This document shows positions 58,960 to 64,000 of a stretch of 64,000 nt of DNA, piece by piece. The stretch lies in contig CAJTZO010000012.1 in the NCBI GenBank assembly GCA_910583755.1, positions 1-64,000 on the forward strand. Reading direction: 5' to 3'. Source of the stretch: an uncultured Clostridia bacterium. GTDB lineage: Bacteria; Bacillota; Clostridia; Lachnospirales; Anaerotignaceae. How positions within the stretch are numbered: position 1 is the stretch's first letter; every line of letters starts with the position of its first letter. A program made the translations under genes and the position numbers. Below the pieces are notes generated by a model. It saw only the letters and a list, made by a program, of their open reading frames with translations. It did not search any database and was not told the origin of the DNA.

Positions 58960-60141
58960 TTATTCCATTGCTGTATATTGTCCATCTTTAATTACAACAA
59001 ATTTCGCACTTTTATCTGGTTCGCCTTCTTCTGTAAATGACATAGAACCTGTGATACCATCTACTGTAATTTCTGTCATAGCTGCAATCATAGCATCACT
59101 TTCCATAGAATTTGCTTTTTCCATAGCTGCTTTGATAACATATACTGTATCATAACCATCTGCTGCAAACTGGTCTGGTGTTGCACTATATTTTTGTTCG
59201 TATTTTGATACAAAGCTTGCAACTTCTTCTGCTTCATCTGTTGCTAAAAAAGGACTTAAAAATACGGCACCCTCTACTGTTGCAGGGTCAGTTACTTGTG
59301 CAAGGATACCATCCCAACCGTCTCCGCCAATAAATGGTAATTCCATGCCAAGTTCTTTTGCTTGTTGTGTAATATATGCTGCTGCTTCATAATAAACTGG
59401 GCAGAATATAATTTCTGCATCGGTACCTTTAATTTTTGTTAATTGTGTAGAAAAATCAACATCACCTTCGTTGAATGCTTCTTCTGTAACAACTTCTCCA
59501 CCATTTACTTTGACTTGTTCTACAAAAGCATTTTTCATACCTGTAGAATAGTCATCAGAATTATTGAAAATAACAGCAGCTTTTGTGAAACCTGCTTCTT
59601 TTACATAATCAGCCATGGTTATACCTTGTAATGGGTCTGTAAAGCAAAGTCTGAATACGTTTGGTGCATCTGTGATACACTCAATGGCAGAACCAGAAGG
59701 TGTAATCTGCAATATATTATCTTGTTTGGATAACTCTTTGACTGCAATACAAGGAGCACTTGTTACAGTACCAATCATAGCCTTCATCCCTTTATCCATT
59801 AAAGAGTTGTAAGCAGTAATGGCTTTATCTTCGCTGGATTCGTCATCTTGAAAGTCAAGTGCAAGAGTATGTGTTTGGTCACCTACTTTTACGCCACCTG
59901 CTTCATTGATTTCAGCAATCGCAATTTCAGCACCTTGTTTTACACTGTTTCCATAGGAAGCTGCACCACCTGTCAGTGGTCCAATACCACCTATCAAAAA
60001 GGTAGAAGCATCTGCACTACTTTCTACATTGCTTTCTGGATTACTTTCTACATCACTGTTTTGATTTTCACCGCCTGAAGAACAAGCTGCAAAAGAAAAC
60101 ATCATTACAGCTGCCATGACACTTGCAAATAATTTTTTCAT
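58960..60141 (-). CDS. livJ: Branched-chain amino acid-binding lipoprotein LivJ/K
   Basis: 393 aa from ATG 60141, after AGGGGGAAAA; a frame to 60171 has no ribosome site. The lipoprotein signal ends in MFSFAAC with Cys at about 20, followed by a Ser/Asn/Glu-rich tether. The type I periplasmic-binding fold shows IGGIGPLTGGAASYGNSVKQGAEIAIAEINEAGG and GTVTSAPCIAVKELSKQDNILQITPSGSA. It captures leucine, isoleucine or valine (or related amides) at the membrane surface and feeds LivHMGF. First gene of the operon with its own strong promoter. Confidence 0.93.
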   Translation of the reverse strand: MKKLFASVMAAVMMFSFAACSSGGENQNSDVESNPESNVESSADASTFLIGGIGPLTGGAASYGNSVKQGAEIAIAEINEAGGVKVGDQTHTLALDFQDDESSEDKAITAYNSLMDKGMKAMIGTVTSAPCIAVKELSKQDNILQITPSGSAIECITDAPNVFRLCFTDPLQGITMADYVKEAGFTKAAVIFNNSDDYSTGMKNAFVEQVKVNGGEVVTEEAFNEGDVDFSTQLTKIKGTDAEIIFCPVYYEAAAYITQQAKELGMELPFIGGDGWDGILAQVTDPATVEGAVFLSPFLATDEAEEVASFVSKYEQKYSATPDQFAADGYDTVYVIKAAMEKANSMESDAMIAAMTEITVDGITGSMSFTEEGEPDKSAKFVVIKDGQYTAME

Positions 60142-60195
60142 TGTTTTTCCCCCTAATTTTTTTCTTCTCAATCTTGTGAAAACTTATTTTGTAAA

Positions 60196-60225
60196 ATAAT
60201 ACGCTAAAAATAATATTTTCGTCAA
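60196..60225 (-). promoter_or_regulatory. Promoter of the liv operon
   Basis: Minus-strand TTGACG (60220-60225) and TATTAT (60196-60201) with an 18-base spacer, about 55 bases before livJ. No CodY-type AATTTTCWGAAAATT box is obvious, although the leader contains ATTTT-rich patches. Confidence 0.65.
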
Positions 60226-60399
60226 GATGACAGCCTTATGAAATTTAGAGTCTATTTTTTTAAAATTTTGATAGATTTTTATTTTTATTGTTGATATATT
60301 CCATATGATTTATACAACTATTACAAAATTTTAATTTTTTTGCTTGAAAAACAATGTTAATACTTTGAAATTTTTGGCTTTTTTTGTAAGTGTTGTCAT

Positions 60400-60435
60400 A
60401 CAAAAAACCATTGAGAAAAATATTCCCAATGGTTT
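60400..60435 (-). terminator. Terminator of the fructose operon
   Basis: On the minus strand AAACCATTG pairs with CAATGGTTT and is followed by a T run, directly after the fruA stop. Confidence 0.8.
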
Positions 60436-60441
60436 AAATTT

Positions 60442-62331
60442 TTATTTTTGTGTTACCGGTTTTTTCAATATGCCTAATAATAAAGTACCAACAACAGAGC
60501 CAATTATCAAAGAAACAAGATACATTATACTGTTGCCGATGACTGGTAATACAAATAATCCGCCGTGAGGTGCCATTAAAGTACAATTAAAAAACATGGA
60601 TAATCCTCCAGAAACTGCTGCACCGATTGCACAAGCTGGTATGACATGAAGCGGGTCAGAGGCTGCAAAAGGAATTGCACCTTCTGTAATAAAGGAAAGC
60701 CCCATAATATAATTTACGATACCTGATTTTCTTTCTGATTCTGTAAATTTGTTTTTAAAAAATGTTGTTGCTAAGGCGATGGCAAGAGGTGGAACCATAC
60801 CACCAATCATAACGGCTGCCATCATTTCATAATTTCCTTCTGTAATGGAAGCAGTGCCAAAAACATAGGCTGCTTTATTAATTGGGCCTCCCATATCAAT
60901 GGACATCATGCCTGCTAATACAATGCCGAGTAATACCCGACTAGAGGAACCCATAGAATTTAAACCATGAAATAATGCTGTGTTTAATGCACCAACTGGT
61001 GGATTGATTAAGAAAATAATGATTGCACCAATCAGAAAAATACCACAAAGAGGATATAATAATACAGGTTTGATACCTTCTAAACTTTGAGGAAGTTTGT
61101 CAAATACTTTTTTCAGCCCAAGTATCAAATATCCTGCAATAAAACCAGCTGCTAATGCGCCTAAAAAGCCGCTGCCGCCTTCTTTTGCTAAATATCCGCC
61201 AACAAAACCCACTGCTAACGCCGGTCTGTCACCAATACTAGAAGCAATAAATCCGGCTAATACAGGTAACATAAATGCAAAAGAGCCATCTCCTACTTGT
61301 TTTAAAAATGCAGCAAAGGGTGTATTGCTACCAAAATTTGCAGGATTCATTTCATAATTATCAAATAAGAATGCAAGAGCGATTAAAATACCTCCACCAA
61401 TAACAAAGGGTAACATGTTAGAAACACCATTCATTAAGTCGACATAAACAGTATGAAGCCCTTTTCCTTTTTCCGCTGCTTGTTCTTCTGTTGCACCACC
61501 TTCTGCATGGAAAATGGGGGCATCTCCTGCCATTGCTCTATCTAAAAGTTCATCTGCTTTATGAATACCATCTGCTACCTTTGTTACAATAACCTTTTTT
61601 CCATGAAATCTAGTCATTTCCACTTTTTTATCTGCGGCAACAATAATGCATTTTGCGTTTTTAATTTCCTCTGTTGTCAACACATTTTTTGCACCACCAG
61701 AACCATTTGTTTCTACCTTGATAGAAATGCCTTTTTCTTTTCCTTTGGTTGCTAAATTTTCTGCTGCCATAAAGGTGTGTGCAATACCAGTAGGACAAGC
61801 GGTTACTGCTAATACATCATAGCCACTGCTACTTGTTGCAACTGGTTTTTCCTCTGCATATTCTTCTGCAAATTTTTCTCTTTCTGCTTTGTCAATAATA
61901 TCTAAGTATGTGTCAATATCTTTTGCATTTAATAAGTCATTTCGAAAACTTTCATTCATCAAAAGCATAGAAAGCCTTTGCAATACTTCAATGTGTACGT
62001 CTCCACCTTCTGCTGGTGCTGCAATCATAAAAAATAATTTACTTGGCTCGCCGTCTAATGATGCATAGTCCACCCCTTCTGGTACTGTTATAGAACTTAA
62101 ACCAGGATGTTTTACTGCTGCAACTTTTGCATGAGGAATAGCAATACCTTCTCCAATTCCAGTTGTTCCGCTTGCTTCTCTCTCCAATACTCCTTGTTTA
62201 TAACCTTCTTTATCCTTTAATTTTCCGCCTTTTTCCATTAAATCTACAAGTATGTTGATAGCTTCTTCTTTGTCTTTTGGTGCTGCTCCTAACAAAATGG
62301 AATCTTTGGATAGTAATTCCGTAATTTTCAT
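60442..62331 (-). CDS. fruA: Fructose-specific PTS enzyme IIABC
   Basis: 629 aa. The EIIA domain (about 1-150) has phospho-acceptor H67 in GIAIPHAKV; EIIB (about 170-270) has C179 in VTACPTGIAHTFMAAE; EIIC (about 290-625) has about ten membrane helices with GLHTVYVDLMNGVSNMLPFVIGGG, TEGAIPFAASDPLHVIP and PHGGLF. It imports fructose and phosphorylates it to fructose-1-phosphate. A-B-C order in one chain is the common Firmicutes form. Third gene of fruR-fruK-fruA, 22 bases after fruK. Confidence 0.95.
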   Translation of the reverse strand: MKITELLSKDSILLGAAPKDKEEAINILVDLMEKGGKLKDKEGYKQGVLEREASGTTGIGEGIAIPHAKVAAVKHPGLSSITVPEGVDYASLDGEPSKLFFMIAAPAEGGDVHIEVLQRLSMLLMNESFRNDLLNAKDIDTYLDIIDKAEREKFAEEYAEEKPVATSSSGYDVLAVTACPTGIAHTFMAAENLATKGKEKGISIKVETNGSGGAKNVLTTEEIKNAKCIIVAADKKVEMTRFHGKKVIVTKVADGIHKADELLDRAMAGDAPIFHAEGGATEEQAAEKGKGLHTVYVDLMNGVSNMLPFVIGGGILIALAFLFDNYEMNPANFGSNTPFAAFLKQVGDGSFAFMLPVLAGFIASSIGDRPALAVGFVGGYLAKEGGSGFLGALAAGFIAGYLILGLKKVFDKLPQSLEGIKPVLLYPLCGIFLIGAIIIFLINPPVGALNTALFHGLNSMGSSSRVLLGIVLAGMMSIDMGGPINKAAYVFGTASITEGNYEMMAAVMIGGMVPPLAIALATTFFKNKFTESERKSGIVNYIMGLSFITEGAIPFAASDPLHVIPACAIGAAVSGGLSMFFNCTLMAPHGGLFVLPVIGNSIMYLVSLIIGSVVGTLLLGILKKPVTQK

Positions 62332-62353
62332 AAATGATGTCCTCCTCTTTATG

Positions 62354-63265
62354 TTATCTAATGCTATGTAATATTTTTTCCACTTCTTCTTTTGTTGCTA
62401 AGTATTTTGAAAATGCACTTGCGCTGCCAGTTGCAACTCCCATATAAAAAGCGTCTTCCAAAGAATAATGTTTTAAATATCCAGCGGTAAATCCGGCTAC
62501 CATGCTATCCCCTGCCCCCACAGAGTTTACAACGGTCCCTTTTGGTGCTGGTGTTTGATATATCTCACCATTTGTACCTACAAATATAGCGCCATCTCCT
62601 GCCATAGATACCAAAATATTGACTTGATTATCTCCCATTTGTTGTAGCTTTTTAGCATAGGTTATAATTTCCTCTTTTTCTTTTAATGTTACACCAAATA
62701 TTTCCCCTAATTCATGATTATTTGGTTTAATTAAAAATGGATGATATTTCATAACATTAACAAGTAAATCTTTTGTGGCGTCTACAATGATTTTAATTCC
62801 CTTGCTTTGCAATCTTGCCATAATTTTTTGATAAATGTCTTGTGGTAGTGAAGTTGGTACACTTCCAGCTAAAATTAAAATATCTTCTGCCTGTAAGGTG
62901 TCTAGTTTGGTAAAAAGTTGCTGTAATTCTTTTTCAGAAATTTCAGGTCCCATACCATTAATTTCTGTTTCTTCTTTGGCTTTGATTTTTACATTAATCC
63001 GTGAAAGCCCTTTTTCTAGGTGAATAAAATCACTTTTGCCACCACTTCTTTGAAAGCCATTTTCAATTTCTTCTCCCGTAAATCCTGCTACAAAACCGAG
63101 TGCTATGTTTTCTACACCTAAATGGTTTAATACTGTAGAAACGTTGATTCCTTTTCCACCGCTTAGTATCAATTCTGAGGTAGCTCTATTGATTTCTCCC
63201 AGAGTAAGAGTGTCTGTTGTAATGATATAATCCAAGGAAGGATTAAAAGTAACCGTATAAATCAT
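62354..63265 (-). CDS. fruK: 1-phosphofructokinase
   Basis: 303 aa, PfkB/ribokinase fold. It begins MIYTVTFNPSLDYIITTDTLTLGEINRATSELILSGGKGINVS, which holds the substrate-binding GGKGIN, and has the catalytic GTVVNSVGAGDSMVAGF with the base Asp near the C-terminus. It phosphorylates fructose-1-phosphate to fructose-1,6-bisphosphate, which here would also be the inducer of CggR. Start overlaps fruR by four bases. Confidence 0.95.
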   Translation of the reverse strand: MIYTVTFNPSLDYIITTDTLTLGEINRATSELILSGGKGINVSTVLNHLGVENIALGFVAGFTGEEIENGFQRSGGKSDFIHLEKGLSRINVKIKAKEETEINGMGPEISEKELQQLFTKLDTLQAEDILILAGSVPTSLPQDIYQKIMARLQSKGIKIIVDATKDLLVNVMKYHPFLIKPNNHELGEIFGVTLKEKEEIITYAKKLQQMGDNQVNILVSMAGDGAIFVGTNGEIYQTPAPKGTVVNSVGAGDSMVAGFTAGYLKHYSLEDAFYMGVATGSASAFSKYLATKEEVEKILHSIR

Positions 63266-64000
63266 TTTTCTTCGCCTTCTTTCACATAAATTGTATGATG
63301 ATAATTTTTAGGTGCTAAATCTGTTGTAATAATAGTGCTATTTTCAAGCTGACCAAATGTGACTGCTGAAATTTTGTCAAATTTGCTGGAGTCCGCTAGG
63401 ATGTAAGATTCTTTACAATGTGATAATGCTGTTCTTTTTACAGAGGCTTCACTGGATTCTGGTGTGCTGAAATGAGCAACCTCACTGATGCCGTTGACAC
63501 CAAAAAAGCCCTTGGTAAAGTGAAATTTTTGTAAGGATTCTACGGCTTCGCTGCCGATAATGGCTTCTGTAATAGCTTTAAATGTCCCACCAATAATTGT
63601 TACAGGAATATTATGTTTTGATAACGCTTTTGCTTGCCACACAGAATTTGTAACATAACTTGCGTTTTTTTCTGTAATATAGCTAGCCATAATCTCAACT
63701 GTTGTACCAGAATCCAGATAAACAAAATCACCTGGTACGATTAATTGTGAGGCATATTTTCCGATAGTATGCTTTTGCTCTATGTTTAAAGAACTTCTTT
63801 CAGAAATACCTTCATCCGATGTTTCATATTGTAGATTTAAAGCTGTTGCACCACCATGTACACGGATGAGTTTTCCAAGTTTATCCAGTGATACCAAATC
63901 CCGGCGAACAGTAGACTCTGAAATTTTGAGTGTCTGCACAAGTTCTAAAACGGTAACGGTTTTTTTTCTGTCCACCATATCCATAATTTTTTGATATCGT
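63262..64000 (-). CDS. fruR: DeoR-family fructose operon repressor (5' end cut by the window)
   Basis: At least 240 aa. The frame stays open from the ATG at 63984 to the window edge, reading RYQKI before MDMVDRKKTVTVLELVQTLKISESTVRRDLVSLDKLG, the usual DeoR winged HTH that starts MLxxERxxKI. The true start therefore lies just outside and the gene is partial. The C-terminal sugar-phosphate sensor domain (about 75-235) has VYLDSGTTVEIMASYI and ADSSKFDKISAVTFG. In the family it represses fruK-fruA until fructose-1-phosphate binds. It overlaps fruK. Confidence 0.92.
   Translation of the reverse strand, partial: RYQKIMDMVDRKKTVTVLELVQTLKISESTVRRDLVSLDKLGKLIRVHGGATALNLQYETSDEGISERSSLNIEQKHTIGKYASQLIVPGDFVYLDSGTTVEIMASYITEKNASYVTNSVWQAKALSKHNIPVTIIGGTFKAITEAIIGSEAVESLQKFHFTKGFFGVNGISEVAHFSTPESSEASVKRTALSHCKESYILADSSKFDKISAVTFGQLENSTIITTDLAPKNYHHTIYVKEGEEK

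Noticed and set aside
1..64000. CRISPR arrays, rRNA or tRNA genes
   Set aside because: No regularly spaced repeats and no recognisable rRNA or tRNA sequence was found on either strand by eye.

Overview
The window is AT-rich DNA from a low-GC, endospore-forming Clostridia-type Firmicute, most likely a Lachnospiraceae-like anaerobe. The evidence is a class F flavodiiron oxygen reductase, CggR-controlled glycolysis, a SepF homologue, a PdaA-type cortex deacetylase, HemZ, strong AAGGAGG ribosome sites and sigma-A promoters. No rRNA, tRNA or CRISPR array was seen. Assignments rest on reading sequences and recalled families; no database search was run.

Layout. 0-2 kb: a 57-aa Cys/Trp repeat protein and hisF-hisI-hisE (minus). 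2-5 kb: a flavodiiron/rubredoxin/NADH-reductase fusion with a Fur/PerR-type box next to its promoter. 5-8 kb: D-serine dehydratase, a DUF3781 protein and a TPR protein (minus). 8-16.5 kb: cggR-pgk-[two polysaccharide deacetylases]-tpiA-gpmI-eno, a glycolytic operon without gap but with two secreted deacetylase genes inside it. 16.5-23 kb: sepF, several unrecognised genes, a PdaA-like deacetylase and an MPN/JAMM-like protein fused to a membrane segment and LysM.

23-39 kb: a compact PBSX/Xkd-type phage module. It has an S24 repressor with a coupled downstream gene, a palindromic operator, a RinA/Xpf-like regulator, terminase, portal, scaffold, capsid, connectors, contractile sheath and tube, two XkdN-like chaperones, XkdP, XkdQ, DUF2577, DUF2634, baseplate J and XkdU. 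I see no replication, dedicated integrase, fibre, holin or endolysin gene and no conventional tape measure. The second chaperone ends on an A AAA AAG slippery heptamer that opens a -1 frame extension (G/GT style). The next gene, in the usual tape-measure slot, encodes a 393-aa Q/K/E-rich coiled coil. All genes look intact, so the module is either a reduced prophage or a domesticated (gene-transfer-agent-like or killer-particle) device. It is the best candidate for an undescribed system.

39-49.5 kb: serine recombinase, then minus-strand ttcA-like/xerS-like/nudix genes, a GH3 lipoprotein, rel, dtd, hemZ (whose 3' end lies in a 105-bp tandem duplication) and hisS. 49.5-55.4 kb: two chemoreceptors flanking a GH5-CBM2-like cellulase, a combination that fits sensing and degradation of plant polysaccharide. 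55.4-60.2 kb: a complete branched-chain amino-acid ABC transporter (livJHMGF order). 60.4-64 kb: fructose operon fruR-fruK-fruA, with fruR cut by the window edge.
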